Shown piece by piece: positions 24,601 to 34,946 of a stretch of DNA of 48,118 bases. Within the stretch, counting starts at the first letter, position 1. Every line of letters begins with the position of its first letter. Position numbers and translations under genes: made by a program. Source of the DNA: Pseudomonadales bacterium (GTDB lineage: Bacteria > Pseudomonadota > Gammaproteobacteria > Pseudomonadales > Azotimanducaceae); assembly GCA_028280225.1 (NCBI GenBank), contig JANQMF010000072.1, positions 1 to 48,118 on the forward strand, written 5' to 3'. The notes beneath the pieces were generated by a model. That model had not been told where the DNA came from. It saw nothing but the letters and a program-made list of their open reading frames with translations, and ran no database searches.

Positions 24601-26328
24601 ATGGCAACCGAACCTATCCCAATTAGCGGTTTAGCAAGAAGGCTCGTCGACGACGGTATTTTAGAAGCTGAATCTGCTTTAAAAGCCACCGAAGAAGCAC
24701 GTAACGCAGCGGTGCCGCTAGTCAGCTATCTGGTGCAAAACAAGGTAGCAGACGCAAAAACCATCGCGGCAAGCGCCGCGGAAGAGTTTGGTGTGCCCAT
24801 TATGGATCTGAGTGTTTTCGACGTCGAAAGCATTCCCAAGGATCTGGTTAAAGAACAACTGATTCAGCAACATAATGCCTTACCTCTGGTGCGCCGGGGG
24901 GTGCGCCTGTTTGTTGCCGTATCAGACCCCACCAACCTGCAAGCCCTGGATGAAATCAAATTCCACACCGGTGTCAACACCGAGCCGGTGCTGGTGGAAG
25001 AGGACAAACTCGCCGTTCTTATTGAGCAGTTTCTGCACGCTCAGGAAGACGATGGTCTGGGTGATCTTGAAGGGGACGACCTCGAAGATCTGGACATGGA
25101 GGCTTTCGACGGCAACGAAGCTGCTGACGAAGAAGAATCCGGTACCGCCACTGACGATACCCCCATTGTCCGTTTCGTCAACAAAATGCTGCTGGATGCC
25201 ATTAAAACCGGCGCCTCGGACATCCACTTTGAGCCTTACGAAAAATCTTACCGGGTAAGGTTTCGCACGGACGGTGTGCTGAATGTGGTTACGACCCCGC
25301 CGCCTAACCTGGGTACCCGTCTGGCTGCCCGTCTGAAGGTGATGTCGGAAATGGATATTTCCGAACGGCGGGTTCCCCAGGACGGCCGCATTAAGATGAA
25401 GTTGTCCAAAACCCGGGCCATCGACTTCCGGGTAAATACCTTACCCACCCTGTGGGGCGAAAAGGTGGTGCTGCGGATTCTGGATCCCTCTACGGCAAAA
25501 ATGGGCATCGAGGCGTTGGGGTTTGAAGAAGTCCAACAGGAAATGTTCTTAGACGCGTTGCATCAGCCCCAGGGCATGATTCTTGTCACCGGACCTACCG
25601 GGAGCGGCAAAACCGTATCTTTGTACACCGGCCTTAACATTCTGAACACCCAGGAACGCAACATTGCCACCGCGGAGGATCCGGTGGAGATTAACCTGGA
25701 AGGTATTAACCAGGTCCATGTGAATCACAAGGTGGGGTTGGACTTTGCCCAGGCCCTGCGGTCTTTCCTGCGTCAGGACCCGGACGTGGTGATGGTGGGG
25801 GAGATACGCGACCTGGAAACTGCTGAAATTGCCATCAAGGCTGCCCAAACCGGTCACATGGTACTGTCCACCCTGCATACCAACTCTGCCCCGGAAACCC
25901 TCACCCGGATGAGAAATATGGGCGTACCGTCATTTAACTTGGCAACATCCGTAAATCTCATTATTGCTCAGCGTTTGGCCCGGCGCCTGTGCAACGAATG
26001 TAAACAAGAACTCGACGTACCCAAAGAAAGCCTGGTGGAAGAGGGTTTTACCGAAGAAGACATAAAATCCGGTTTTAAAGTCTTCGAAGCTAACCCTGAC
26101 GGTTGTGATAAATGTAACTCCGGATATAAGGGTCGCGTCGGAATATATGAAGTAGTTAAAATTACTCCAGAGATGTCTCGTATTATCATGGAAGATGGCA
26201 ACAGCTTACAGTTGGCAGAACAAGCCAAGGCCCACGGGTTCAACGACCTGCGGCGCTCGGGCTTGTTAAAGGTTATGCAGGGTGTCACCAGCCTGGCAGA
26301 GACAAACCGTGTCACCACAGGACATTAA
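24601..26328 (+). CDS. pilB: Type IV pilus assembly ATPase PilB
   Basis: 575 residues, the usual length for PilB (Pseudomonas about 566). An N-terminal MshEN-like domain (about 1-145) is followed by an acidic linker (150-185) and the secretion ATPase core. Walker A is GPTGSGKT (331-338), Walker B is VMVGEIRD (397-404), with His-box residues in LSTLHTN (422-428). A zinc site is formed by Cys464, Cys467, Cys502 and Cys505. PilB is the cytoplasmic hexamer that powers pilus extension through PilC. It heads the pilB-pilC-pilD-coaE-yacG run and is divergent from the pilins. Confidence 0.97.
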   Translation: MATEPIPISGLARRLVDDGILEAESALKATEEARNAAVPLVSYLVQNKVADAKTIAASAAEEFGVPIMDLSVFDVESIPKDLVKEQLIQQHNALPLVRRGVRLFVAVSDPTNLQALDEIKFHTGVNTEPVLVEEDKLAVLIEQFLHAQEDDGLGDLEGDDLEDLDMEAFDGNEAADEEESGTATDDTPIVRFVNKMLLDAIKTGASDIHFEPYEKSYRVRFRTDGVLNVVTTPPPNLGTRLAARLKVMSEMDISERRVPQDGRIKMKLSKTRAIDFRVNTLPTLWGEKVVLRILDPSTAKMGIEALGFEEVQQEMFLDALHQPQGMILVTGPTGSGKTVSLYTGLNILNTQERNIATAEDPVEINLEGINQVHVNHKVGLDFAQALRSFLRQDPDVVMVGEIRDLETAEIAIKAAQTGHMVLSTLHTNSAPETLTRMRNMGVPSFNLATSVNLIIAQRLARRLCNECKQELDVPKESLVEEGFTEEDIKSGFKVFEANPDGCDKCNSGYKGRVGIYEVVKITPEMSRIIMEDGNSLQLAEQAKAHGFNDLRRSGLLKVMQGVTSLAETNRVTTGH

Positions 26329-26362
26329 GCGCCAAACCGGGTTTTTAGAGGGTATTTAGCAA

Positions 26363-27574
26363 ATGGCTGAAAGCGCAATATTCGTTTGGGAAGGTAAAGA
26401 CAAGCAGGGCAGAAAAAGCAAAGGAGAAATTTCCTCCTCCACCCCTGCCATCGCCAAGGCTGAGCTGCGTCGCCAGGGTATTGTTGCCACCAAGGTGAAA
26501 AAGAAGAGCGCCGGCTTATCCTTAAGCCGCGGCGGCAAGGTCAAACCCGCTGATATTGCCCTGTTTACCCGGCAAATGGCTACCATGATGCGCGCCGGGG
26601 TGCCCCTCGTGCAGTCTTTTGACATTGTTGCCGATGGTGTAGACAAACCTAAGCTGGCTGAACTGGTCCGGGAAGTCCGCACCGACGTGGCCGGCGGTAA
26701 CTCATTTTCCTCAGCAATCCGCAAGCACCCGGACCACTTTGACGAACTTTTCTGCAACCTGGTAGACGCCGGTGAACAGTCCGGTGCCCTTGAATCCATG
26801 CTGGATCGCATTGCCACCTACAAGGAAAAAACCGAATCGCTCAAGGCAAAGGTTCGCAAAGCCATGACCTACCCCATAGCGGTGTTGGTGGTGGCCTTTA
26901 TTGTGGCCGGGATTCTGCTGGTTAAAGTCGTGCCCCAGTTTGAACAAGTGTTTGCCGGATTTGGCGCTGAACTGCCCGCCTTTACCATGATGGTGATCGG
27001 CTTCTCGGAATTTGCCCAGGCTTATTGGCTTGCCATTATATTTGCCATTGTCGCCGTGGGTTTCATATTTTCCGAGGTCCACAAACGCTCGCTTAAATTT
27101 CGCGAAGGGCTGGACAAGCTGATTCTCAAAATGCCCGTGGCCGGAGAGATTGTAGAAAAATCCGCCGTGGCCCGTTTTGCCCGCACCTTGTCCACCACCT
27201 TTGCCGCCGGGGTACCCCTGGTGGATGCGCTGAATTCCGTGGCAGGCGCCACGGGCAACACCGTTTTTGTTTATGCCGTCCAACAAGTCCGCGATGACGT
27301 ATCTACCGGTCAGCAACTTAACTTCTCCATGCGCAGCACCGGGGTATTTCCCAACATGGTGGTGCAAATGGTTGCCATTGGTGAAGAAGCCGGGGCCCTG
27401 GACGACATGCTCGACAAGTCCGCAACCTACTACGAAGAGCAGGTCGACAATGCTGTAGACAACCTGACCAGCCTCATGGAACCCATTATCATGTCTGTTC
27501 TGGGTGTTCTGGTGGGTGGCCTGATCATCGCCATGTACCTGCCAATATTCCAACTCGGCGCTGTTGTTGGCTAA
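26363..27574 (+). CDS. pilC: Type IV pilus inner-membrane platform protein PilC
   Basis: 403 residues with two GspF/T2SSF domains (about 70-190 and 275-395), each ending in membrane helices; a third hydrophobic stretch lies near 215-240. FTRQMATMMRAGVPLVQSFDI and its echo FARTLSTTFAAGVPLVDALNS mark the internal duplication. It is the rotor-like platform that PilB turns to insert pilin. It starts 34 bases after pilB and is followed closely by pilD. Confidence 0.97.
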   Translation: MAESAIFVWEGKDKQGRKSKGEISSSTPAIAKAELRRQGIVATKVKKKSAGLSLSRGGKVKPADIALFTRQMATMMRAGVPLVQSFDIVADGVDKPKLAELVREVRTDVAGGNSFSSAIRKHPDHFDELFCNLVDAGEQSGALESMLDRIATYKEKTESLKAKVRKAMTYPIAVLVVAFIVAGILLVKVVPQFEQVFAGFGAELPAFTMMVIGFSEFAQAYWLAIIFAIVAVGFIFSEVHKRSLKFREGLDKLILKMPVAGEIVEKSAVARFARTLSTTFAAGVPLVDALNSVAGATGNTVFVYAVQQVRDDVSTGQQLNFSMRSTGVFPNMVVQMVAIGEEAGALDDMLDKSATYYEEQVDNAVDNLTSLMEPIIMSVLGVLVGGLIIAMYLPIFQLGAVVG

Positions 27575-27589
27575 ACCATCACCGTCCCA

Positions 27590-28495
27590 TTGGCCATTCG
27601 GCCCGTGTCGTTAGACGTTCTGACAACCTACGGCTGGATGGGGGTGGCCATTCTGTTATGGCTGGGTTTATCCATCGGCAGTTTTTTAAACGTGGTGATC
27701 TACCGGCTGCCGGTCATGTTAAACCGGGAGTGGCTGGCCCAGGCCAACGCCTTTATTAACGAAAACACCGGTGCTGAGACGGACAACACGTCCGGTGAAG
27801 CTACCCCGGAACCCACCTTTAATCTGATGGTACCCCGATCACGGTGCCCACACTGCAATCATCAGATCACCGCCCTGGAGAATATCCCCGTGGTCAGTTG
27901 GATTGTTCTGGGTGCCAAGTGCAGTCAGTGCCATAGCCCGATATCCGCCCGATATCCCGGTATCGAAATATTGACCGGCATGGCTACCCTGGCGGTGGTT
28001 GCCCTGTTTGGTTTTACCCCCCTTGCGGTGGCTGCCTGCTTATTCACCTGGTTGTTGATTGCCGCCATATTTATCGACTACGACACACAACTGCTGCCCG
28101 ATCAGATCACCTACCCTCTGCTGTGGCTGGGGCTTTTAACCAATACATTCACAGCGGGCATTGTCCCTTTAAGTGACGCCGTGGTGGGTGCCGCCGCCGG
28201 TTACCTGTTTTTGTGGTCAACTTATTGGATATTCAAGCTGCTTACCGGCAAAGAAGGTATGGGTTACGGTGACTTTAAGCTGCTGGCCGCCCTGGGCGCC
28301 TGGATGGGCTGGCAGGCGCTGCCGAGTATTATTTTACTGTCTGCCGTCGCTGGTCTGCTGTATGCCGTTGCACGGATCGTCAGCCGCCGCCAGTCCCGGG
28401 CAGATACCATCCCCTTTGGTCCCTTCCTCGGCACAGCCGGCTGGTTTGCGCTGATGTTTCGCAATGAAATTTTAAGCCTGTTCCAACTCACCTGA
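27590..28495 (+). CDS. pilD: Prepilin peptidase / N-methyltransferase PilD
   Basis: A 301-residue inner-membrane aspartic protease. The N-terminal A24_N domain carries two CxxC pairs (Cys86/Cys89 and Cys111/Cys114) that bind zinc. The catalytic aspartates lie in FIDYDTQLLPD (161-171) and GYGD (225-228). It cuts the class III leaders of the two pilins across the pilA/pilB spacer and methylates the new N-terminal Phe. The frame opens at a TTG at 27590, 15 bases after pilC, and a slightly later start is possible. The loop between helix 1 and the first CxxC is long and acidic. Confidence 0.95.
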   Translation: MAIRPVSLDVLTTYGWMGVAILLWLGLSIGSFLNVVIYRLPVMLNREWLAQANAFINENTGAETDNTSGEATPEPTFNLMVPRSRCPHCNHQITALENIPVVSWIVLGAKCSQCHSPISARYPGIEILTGMATLAVVALFGFTPLAVAACLFTWLLIAAIFIDYDTQLLPDQITYPLLWLGLLTNTFTAGIVPLSDAVVGAAAGYLFLWSTYWIFKLLTGKEGMGYGDFKLLAALGAWMGWQALPSIILLSAVAGLLYAVARIVSRRQSRADTIPFGPFLGTAGWFALMFRNEILSLFQLT

Positions 28496-28580
28496 AGTTT
28501 TTTTGTACCGGCAGTTTTATCTGCCCGGTCATTTTGGTTTACTGCCCGTTCTTATCAGGAACACCCAACAAGACTTGCAG

Positions 28581-29213
28581 ATGTCACAAGTAGTTATTGG
28601 ACTTACCGGAGGTATCGGCAGCGGTAAGTCTGCCGCAGCGGATCGTTTTGCCAGCCACGGGATTGATATTGTTGACGCGGACATCGCCAGCCGCAAGGTG
28701 GTAGAACCGGGCCAACCGGCATTGGCTGAAATTGCGGACCACTTTGGGCACCACATCCTGCTGGCTGATGGTCAACTGGACCGTGCAGGCTTACGGCAGC
28801 GGATTTTCAGCGAGCCTGACCAACGCCACTGGCTGCAAAGTCTTTTACACCCCAAAATTAATCAATATCTGCGGGAACATATTCACAACGCCCATTCCGC
28901 CTACGTGATGCTGGTTAACCCCCTGCTCATCGAAACCCAACAGCACCTCTGGTGCCAACGGGTGCTGGTCATCGACGCCCCGGAAGCGCTGCAACTATCC
29001 CGCACCATGGCCAGAGATAACAACAGCCAGGCCCAGGTTGAAAACATTATGCGTGCCCAGGCGGAACGGCAACAACGGTTGCGGTATGCTGACGACACTA
29101 TTGTGAACGATCGGGACTTATCCTACCTGCATCAGCAGGTGGACAAACTGCATGAGGTGTACATGAGCCAATTGGCGGTCCTTGGGCAAACAGAAGATAC
29201 TCAGCATGGATAG
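28581..29213 (+). CDS. coaE: Dephospho-CoA kinase CoaE
   Basis: A 210-residue P-loop kinase. Starting at the ATG at 28581 places GLTGGIGSGKS at residues 7-17 as in other CoaE proteins, and the longer in-frame opening from 28503 is not conserved. DADIASRKVVEPG matches the substrate-binding block. It catalyses the last step of coenzyme A synthesis. The order pilD-coaE-yacG is conserved in Pseudomonas and relatives. Its TAG overlaps the yacG start. Confidence 0.95.
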   Translation: MSQVVIGLTGGIGSGKSAAADRFASHGIDIVDADIASRKVVEPGQPALAEIADHFGHHILLADGQLDRAGLRQRIFSEPDQRHWLQSLLHPKINQYLREHIHNAHSAYVMLVNPLLIETQQHLWCQRVLVIDAPEALQLSRTMARDNNSQAQVENIMRAQAERQQRLRYADDTIVNDRDLSYLHQQVDKLHEVYMSQLAVLGQTEDTQHG

Positions 29214-29415
29214 TGCAAAGGAATCCGTCACACGTATTGTACCCTGCCCCACCTGCCATACCCGGGTGAAATGGACCGCCCAGAATCGTAACCGCCCCTT
29301 TTGTTCCGAACGCTGCAAACTGATCGACTTTGGCGCCTGGGTGGACGAAGCCCACACCATTCCGGGGGACGGTGAACATCAGGACGTGAGCAGCAAAGAC
29401 CTGGGCACGGACTGA
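29206..29415 (+). CDS. yacG: DNA gyrase inhibitor YacG (zinc-ribbon protein)
   Basis: 69 residues from the ATG at 29206, which overlaps the end of coaE by 8 bases; an upstream in-frame start at 29182 lies deeper inside coaE and is not needed. Zinc ligands are Cys14/Cys17 (CPTC) and Cys33/Cys37 (CSERC), followed by the family motif CKLIDFGAWVDE. E. coli YacG binds GyrB and inhibits supercoiling. It is the last gene of the pilBCD-coaE-yacG run and converges on argJ. Confidence 0.93.
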   Translation: MDSAKESVTRIVPCPTCHTRVKWTAQNRNRPFCSERCKLIDFGAWVDEAHTIPGDGEHQDVSSKDLGTD

Positions 29416-29490
29416 CCCGCAATCCTGTAGTTTGCCGAAAAGCAGACTGGACCCCTTTTCCGTGCCAGAACTGCCTGGGATGGCAGACGC

Positions 29491-30705
29491 TTAAGTGCGG
29501 TATTCCGCATTGATGCGGATATACTCGTAACTTAAATCCGTGGTCCATACGGTTTCTTCAGCCTCACCCAGACCCAGATCCACGGTAACCGTATATTCAT
29601 CCTGAGCCAGCACCCGGGCACCTTGTTCATCGGTATATGAATTGCTCATTAAACCGTTTTTGGCCACCTGCACATCGTCCAGCCACAGTTGTACCCGAGC
29701 CGGATCTACGTTTGGGGTCGGCGCACGCCCAATAGCCATACAAAAGCGCCCCCAATTGGCGTCACCGGCAAATAAGGCGGTTTTTACCAGGGGTGATTCG
29801 GCAATGGTATAAGCCACCGCCAGACAGTCTTCAGCCTGCAGCCCGCCGGTCACCCGAACCGTCACAAACTTGGTGGCACCCTCACCGTCCCGGGCCAGAC
29901 ACTGGGCCAGCCAGCGAGCCACCTCGGTAATCCCGGTGAGCAGGCTTGGGTATAAAGGATGTGTTGTACTGTCAATTTCCGCGTTTTCCGCCCGCCCGGT
30001 ACAGGCCAACATAAAACAATCGTTGGTTGAGGTGTCGCCATCCACGGTCACCCGGTTAAAGGTATGACGAGCCGCGTCTTGAATCAGCTGCTTCACCACA
30101 GACCCGCAAACCTTGGCATCACAGGCCACATAGGCCAGCATGGTTGCCATATCCGGCTTGATCATGCCGCTGCCCTTGGCAATACCGGTGATGGTCACCT
30201 GCCGGCCGTCCAACTCAACTTGAAGCGACTTTCCCTTGGCCACGGTATCGGTGGTCATAATGGCCTGCGCCGCCGCCAGCCAACCGTCTTCGCTTAAAGT
30301 TTCGTAACAGGTGGCCAAGGCATTCTGCATCTTGGCCACCGGCAAGCGCTCGCCAATCACCCCGGTGGAAAAGGGCTGAACCTCGGTATCCGGTATCTGT
30401 AGCAGGCGCCCGGCGGTGGCGCAAACCGATTCAGCATCACTCAATCCGGGGGCCCCCGTGGCAGCATTGGCGTTGCCGCTATTCACCACCCAGGACCGGC
30501 ATTGATCTTCTCTGGCCCGTGCCAGTTGTACCGGTGCTGCGGCAAAGTGGGATTGGGTATATACCCCGGCAATCCGGGTGCCTTCGCAAAATTCAAAAAG
30601 GGCTAGATCGTTGCGCTCACCCTGGTTAATTTCCGCACAAGCGCTGCCGACCCGCGCGCCGGGAACGGCTAACAGCGACGCGGGCGGTTGCAGGTTAACC
30701 GCCAC
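29491..30705 (-). CDS. argJ: Bifunctional ornithine acetyltransferase / N-acetylglutamate synthase ArgJ
   Basis: 404 residues of the OAT family. The autocleavage site is in KGSGMIKPDMATML (177-190), with Thr188 becoming the N-terminal nucleophile of the beta chain. It transfers the acetyl group from N-acetylornithine to glutamate, recycling acetyl in arginine synthesis. The start is GTG at 30705, one base after the secA stop, so the two are co-transcribed, as in Pseudomonas. Confidence 0.96.
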   Translation of the reverse strand: MAVNLQPPASLLAVPGARVGSACAEINQGERNDLALFEFCEGTRIAGVYTQSHFAAAPVQLARAREDQCRSWVVNSGNANAATGAPGLSDAESVCATAGRLLQIPDTEVQPFSTGVIGERLPVAKMQNALATCYETLSEDGWLAAAQAIMTTDTVAKGKSLQVELDGRQVTITGIAKGSGMIKPDMATMLAYVACDAKVCGSVVKQLIQDAARHTFNRVTVDGDTSTNDCFMLACTGRAENAEIDSTTHPLYPSLLTGITEVARWLAQCLARDGEGATKFVTVRVTGGLQAEDCLAVAYTIAESPLVKTALFAGDANWGRFCMAIGRAPTPNVDPARVQLWLDDVQVAKNGLMSNSYTDEQGARVLAQDEYTVTVDLGLGEAEETVWTTDLSYEYIRINAEYRT

Positions 30706-30706
30706 G

Positions 30707-33472
30707 TTAGTTTACTTTGCCGTGACATTGTTTGTACTTCTTCCCCGATCCACACGGGCAGGGTTCGTTACGGCCAACCTTGCGCTCCTCGCGGACGATG
30801 GTCTCCACTCTTTCCGGTGCTGCTTGGCCTTCGGGCATGCCGGACTGGTCTATTCCACCCGTGGGATTCGTTAACGCCGCCGACTCGGCGTGTTGAAAAT
30901 TCATCCTTTCCGCCTCAGCCGCCCGGCGTTGCCGCTCCTGTTTTTCAACTTCCTCCGGGTTTTCAATTTGAATACGCGACAACATGCGTACAACGTCCAG
31001 CTTAATGTTGTACAAAAGCTCCTGGAACAGCTCAAAAGACTCCCGTTTGTATTCTTGTTTGGGCTGCTTTTGCGCATAAGCCCGCAAGTGTATTCCCTGG
31101 CGCAGATGATCCATGGTGGCCAGATGCTCCTTCCACCGCTGGTCGAGAATTTGCAGCATAATCTGCTTTTCCACAACCCGCATGTCGATCCCTACGTTCA
31201 GCCAGTCGGTCTCCTTGGCCTTGTACTCTTCTTCCACCTGGACCAGCACCCGGTCCCGTAATTTTTCTTCATCCAGATCATCATCGTCTTTCAGCCACTG
31301 GGCAATGGGTTGATCCGAGGCAAACTCCGTCAACAACGCCTGCTGCAAGCCTTCGGGATCCCATTGCTCCTCCAGACTCTGGGGTGGGATATATTGCGCA
31401 AACAGGTCATAAACTATTTCCTCCCGCAGGCCTTCGATAGTTTCGGAAATATCGTCCGCGGCCATCAGATCCCGGCGCTGCTGGTAGATGACCTGGCGCT
31501 GGTCGTTGGATACATCGTCGTATTCCAACAGGTTTTTACGGATATCAAAGTTGTGTCCTTCAACCTTGCGCTGGGCATTTTCAATGGAACGATTGACAAT
31601 GCGGTGCTCTATCGCCTCACCCTTTTCCATACCCAGCGATTTCATCATGTTGCGCACCCGGTCCGTGGCAAAGATACGCATCAGGTTATCTTCCATGGAC
31701 AAATAGAAGCGGCTGGAACCCGGGTCACCCTGCCGTCCGGAACGTCCCCGTAGCTGGTTATCGATACGCCGGGATTCATGCCGCTCGGTGCCGATAATAT
31801 GCAGGCCACCCGCCTGAATCACCTGCTCATGCCGGGTTTCCCAATCCTTGGTCAGCGTCGCCTGCTGGGTGGATGAAACCTCTCCGGCCCGGAAAATTTC
31901 CGCCTCCAGATTACCACCCAGAACAATATCCGTACCCCGCCCGGCCATGTTCGTGGCGATGGTGACCACCCCGGGACGCCCCGCGTCAGCAATGATGTCC
32001 GCCTCGCGCTCGTGCTGCTTGGCGTTCAAGACACTGTGCTCAATTTTGCGGCGATTCAGCTCCTTGGAGAGAATTTCAGACGACTCAATGGATGCGGTCC
32101 CCACCAATACCGGCTGCCCCCGGCTGATGCGTTCCGTGATGTCTTCAACAATGGCATCAAACTTATCCATCATGGTCAGGTAAATCAGATCGTTTGCGTC
32201 ATCGCGCACCATGGGTTTGTGCGTGGGGATCACCACCACATCCAGACCATAAATCTGACGGAATTCAAAAGCTTCGGTATCTGCCGTGCCGGTCATGCCG
32301 GACAGCTTGTTGTACATACGGAAATAATTCTGGAAGGTTGTGGAAGCCAGGGTTTGGCTTTCGTTTTGTATGGTCACCCCCTCCTTGGCTTCCACCGCCT
32401 GGTGAATGCCTTCGGACCAGCGGCGTCCGGGCATGGCACGCCCGGTGTGTTCGTCAACAATCACCACCTCATTATTGGTGACCATGTAGTCCACATCACG
32501 CTTGAACAGAAAGTGCGCCTTCAACGCAGCCTGCATGTGATGCAGCATACTCAAGTTGGCAGAGGAATACAGACTGTCCCCATCATCCAGCAAACCCAGC
32601 TTGATCAGCTCCTCTTCTACCTTCTGGTGACCAAGCTCGGTCAATTCAATCTGGCGATTCTTCTCATCCACCATAAAGTCGCCGGTGGGCTCGGGTTCCT
32701 CTTCACCAAAAACCCGATTCTGCTCGCGAAATTCCTGCTGCTTCAATTTGGGGGCAAGCTTGTTCATGGTGGCATAAAGCTGAGTACTTTCTTCAGCCGT
32801 ACCGGAGATAATCAGGGGGGTGCGGGCCTCGTCAATAAGGATAGAGTCCACTTCATCCACAATGGCAAAGTTCAGGCCGCGTTGAAACCGGTCTTCCAGG
32901 GTGAAGGCCATGTTGTCCCGCAGATAGTCAAAACCAAATTCATTGTTGGTGCCATACGTCACATCGGCAGCATAGGCTGCCCGTTTTTCCATGGGGTCCT
33001 GATTTGATTGCACCACCCCCACGGACATGCCCAGAGCTTCGTAAATTGGACCCATCCAGGTGGCGTCACGTTTTGCCAAATAGTCATTAACCGTCACCAC
33101 ATGCACCCCACCGCCGCTTAAGGCGTTGAGGTAGGCAGGAAGGGTGGCCATCAACGTTTTGCCCTCGCCGGTCCGCATTTCGGCAATGCGACCCTCGTGC
33201 AGGGTAATGCCACCGATGATCTGTACATCAAAATGGCGCATGTCCTTGGTACGTTTAGCGGCTTCCCGGACCGCGGCAAACGCCTCGGGCAACAGCTGAT
33301 CCAGGGATGTCCCCTCTGCCACCTGCTGGCGTAAACGGGTGGTACACGCCGGCAGATCTGTGGCGGCATCAAAATCCGCCTCCAGACGATTAACTCGGGC
33401 AACAACCTTGCCCATCCTGCGGAGCTCGCGGCTATTCTTAGTGCCAAAAAGCCGGGTAAAAATGTTGGCCAT
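30707..33472 (-). CDS. secA: Preprotein translocase ATPase SecA
   Basis: A 921-residue full-length SecA. The P-loop is TGEGKTL (101-107), the DEAD-like box is in [13 protein letters not shown], and the PPXD, helical scaffold and C-terminal linker regions are in the expected order. The C-terminal zinc/SecB-binding motif is [14 protein letters not shown] (Cys905, Cys907, Cys916, His917). It drives Sec-dependent export across the inner membrane. No SecM-like arrest gene precedes it; the gene upstream is an M23 peptidase, 111 bases away. Confidence 0.98.
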   Translation of the reverse strand: MANIFTRLFGTKNSRELRRMGKVVARVNRLEADFDAATDLPACTTRLRQQVAEGTSLDQLLPEAFAAVREAAKRTKDMRHFDVQIIGGITLHEGRIAEMRTGEGKTLMATLPAYLNALSGGGVHVVTVNDYLAKRDATWMGPIYEALGMSVGVVQSNQDPMEKRAAYAADVTYGTNNEFGFDYLRDNMAFTLEDRFQRGLNFAIVDEVDSILIDEARTPLIISGTAEESTQLYATMNKLAPKLKQQEFREQNRVFGEEEPEPTGDFMVDEKNRQIELTELGHQKVEEELIKLGLLDDGDSLYSSANLSMLHHMQAALKAHFLFKRDVDYMVTNNEVVIVDEHTGRAMPGRRWSEGIHQAVEAKEGVTIQNESQTLASTTFQNYFRMYNKLSGMTGTADTEAFEFRQIYGLDVVVIPTHKPMVRDDANDLIYLTMMDKFDAIVEDITERISRGQPVLVGTASIESSEILSKELNRRKIEHSVLNAKQHEREADIIADAGRPGVVTIATNMAGRGTDIVLGGNLEAEIFRAGEVSSTQQATLTKDWETRHEQVIQAGGLHIIGTERHESRRIDNQLRGRSGRQGDPGSSRFYLSMEDNLMRIFATDRVRNMMKSLGMEKGEAIEHRIVNRSIENAQRKVEGHNFDIRKNLLEYDDVSNDQRQVIYQQRRDLMAADDISETIEGLREEIVYDLFAQYIPPQSLEEQWDPEGLQQALLTEFASDQPIAQWLKDDDDLDEEKLRDRVLVQVEEEYKAKETDWLNVGIDMRVVEKQIMLQILDQRWKEHLATMDHLRQGIHLRAYAQKQPKQEYKRESFELFQELLYNIKLDVVRMLSRIQIENPEEVEKQERQRRAAEAERMNFQHAESAALTNPTGGIDQSGMPEGQAAPERVETIVREERKVGRNEPCPCGSGKKYKQCHGKVN

Positions 33473-33583
33473 TAGATTTTATTGGAACCTATATCAGCGT
33501 GGCGGCATTGTACCGATTGAACGGCTGCCTTTGAAAAAATATTAGGACAAAATACCCACAAGGGCTGGTGAGGAATTACGTGC

Positions 33584-34492
33584 TCAGCGATTTTTCGCAA
33601 TATAAGCTGCGGGGTCGACATTGCGTCCATGTTTCAGCACTTCAAAGTGCACGTGAGGCCCCGTCGACCGCCCGGTACTGCCCATCACACCAATCTGTTC
33701 GCCTTTCTTCACCACGTCGCCAACTTCCACCAGCAACGATTTGTGATGACCGTAACGGGTGACCAGTCCATTTCTATGCGTAATTTCCACCAGTTGTCCA
33801 TAACCGGACCGGTGACCCGCATAGGTGACCACACCGCTGGCCACCGCAATAACCTCCGAACCGTCGCGGCCGGCAAAATCAACACCGGAGTGCCACGCGA
33901 TTTTGCCGGTAATGGGGTCCACTCTTTTCCCGTAGGCAGAAGACAACCAACCCCAGGTCACAGGCCGGCCTTTGACCTGGGAGGCCTCGTGAATATCTTC
34001 ATTCAATATGACTTCATCAAGAATGTTGAGTTCCGCCTCACGGCGGCGAAGCTGAGCGGACAGCGCCGCCAGTTCGGTGCTTAACTCACCCCAACCCAAC
34101 GTATCCTGGGCGCCGCTTACCGGTCCGCCCTGGGCGGGTAAACTATTGAAGTCAAATTCTTCTGCCTGAATTTGCGCCGCGCTGGTCATATGGGCACCCA
34201 GGGCCTCCATGCGCAGCAGGCGTGCCTGCATTTGTGCCAGTTGACGCCCAACCGCCGCACTTTGCGCCTGGTTCTTTTTTGTCAGCTCAACAACCAGAGC
34301 CTCCTGTTCCGCAAGCTTGGCCCGCCATTGGGCAATGGCCTGGGTGTGCACCTGTTCCATACTGGCATGATGCAGGTAGAAACCCAGTCCCGTTACCGCT
34401 GCCACCAGCACCACACTCAAGCCTGCCAGCAGGTGCCGTGTGACGTGCACGGATAAATTAGAACCGGATTCTCTAACTAGAATTATCTTCAT
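33584..34492 (-). CDS. Membrane-anchored M23 (LytM-type) peptidase
   Basis: 302 residues: one N-terminal membrane helix (about 20-41), a coiled coil (about 45-110, plus 135-165), then a complete M23 domain. Zinc ligands are His201 and Asp205 (HSGVD) and His282 of HVH; His249 and His280 complete the active site, so unlike EnvC or NlpD it should be catalytic. It probably cuts peptidoglycan cross-bridges in the periplasm, like MepM. A gene of this type sits in the same place between secA and lpxC in Pseudomonas. It is divergent from the DciA-like gene. Its exact bond specificity is not shown. Confidence 0.9.
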   Translation of the reverse strand: MKIILVRESGSNLSVHVTRHLLAGLSVVLVAAVTGLGFYLHHASMEQVHTQAIAQWRAKLAEQEALVVELTKKNQAQSAAVGRQLAQMQARLLRMEALGAHMTSAAQIQAEEFDFNSLPAQGGPVSGAQDTLGWGELSTELAALSAQLRRREAELNILDEVILNEDIHEASQVKGRPVTWGWLSSAYGKRVDPITGKIAWHSGVDFAGRDGSEVIAVASGVVTYAGHRSGYGQLVEITHRNGLVTRYGHHKSLLVEVGDVVKKGEQIGVMGSTGRSTGPHVHFEVLKHGRNVDPAAYIAKNR

Positions 34493-34601
34493 TAACTTTT
34501 GTTATATCGGGTTATATATGCTGTCTTAACGGTTCCGCATCAATTTCCGCATCATCTAGGGATTGCGAAACACTTTTACCCATTCTACGCTAACGGTAGC
34601 T

Positions 34602-34946
34602 ATGACTAACCGACTTTCAAGTGACCATTCCGGCACCGATAAGATAGTAGATCTTCTTGACGAAGACCACCGCCGATTTTCGCCACTGCAGCGCCTGCTA
34701 AAGACCTCGGCCAACCAGAAACAATGGACACAACAATTTCGTGCCATGCTTGATCAACTCGATCCCGCCCTACACCACCAGGTGGAAATCACCCAGGTGG
34801 CCGGACCTAATCTGACGGTGCTCTGTCATAACGCCGCAACCGCCACGCGCCTGCGCTTTCTGCTGCCCGGCATTCTGCCTGAATTGCGCAAATTGCAGGG
34901 TTTTGCCGGCGTGCAAACCGCACAAATACGGGTCGCCAACCGTTAG
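34602..34946 (+). CDS. Short DciA-like (DUF721) protein
   Basis: 114 residues from the ATG at 34602; an earlier in-frame start is poorly supported. SPLQRLLKTS near the N-terminus, then VEITQVAGPNLTVLCHNAATATRLRFLLPGIL, is the DUF721 pattern (strand-rich, KH-like). DciA family proteins load the replicative helicase DnaB in bacteria lacking DnaC. A DUF721 gene near secA/lpxC is conserved in Pseudomonas-like genomes. This one is short and has no C-terminal extension, so loader activity is inferred. Confidence 0.75.
   Translation: MTNRLSSDHSGTDKIVDLLDEDHRRFSPLQRLLKTSANQKQWTQQFRAMLDQLDPALHHQVEITQVAGPNLTVLCHNAATATRLRFLLPGILPELRKLQGFAGVQTAQIRVANR

Noticed and set aside
26711-27553. 280-codon open frame antisense to pilC
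   Set aside because: Complete shadow of pilC with Gly/His-rich low-information sequence.
32012-33007. 331-codon open frame antisense to secA
   Set aside because: It lies fully inside secA, has His/Gln/Gly-rich composition expected from reading codons backward, and shows no ribosome binding site or family motif.
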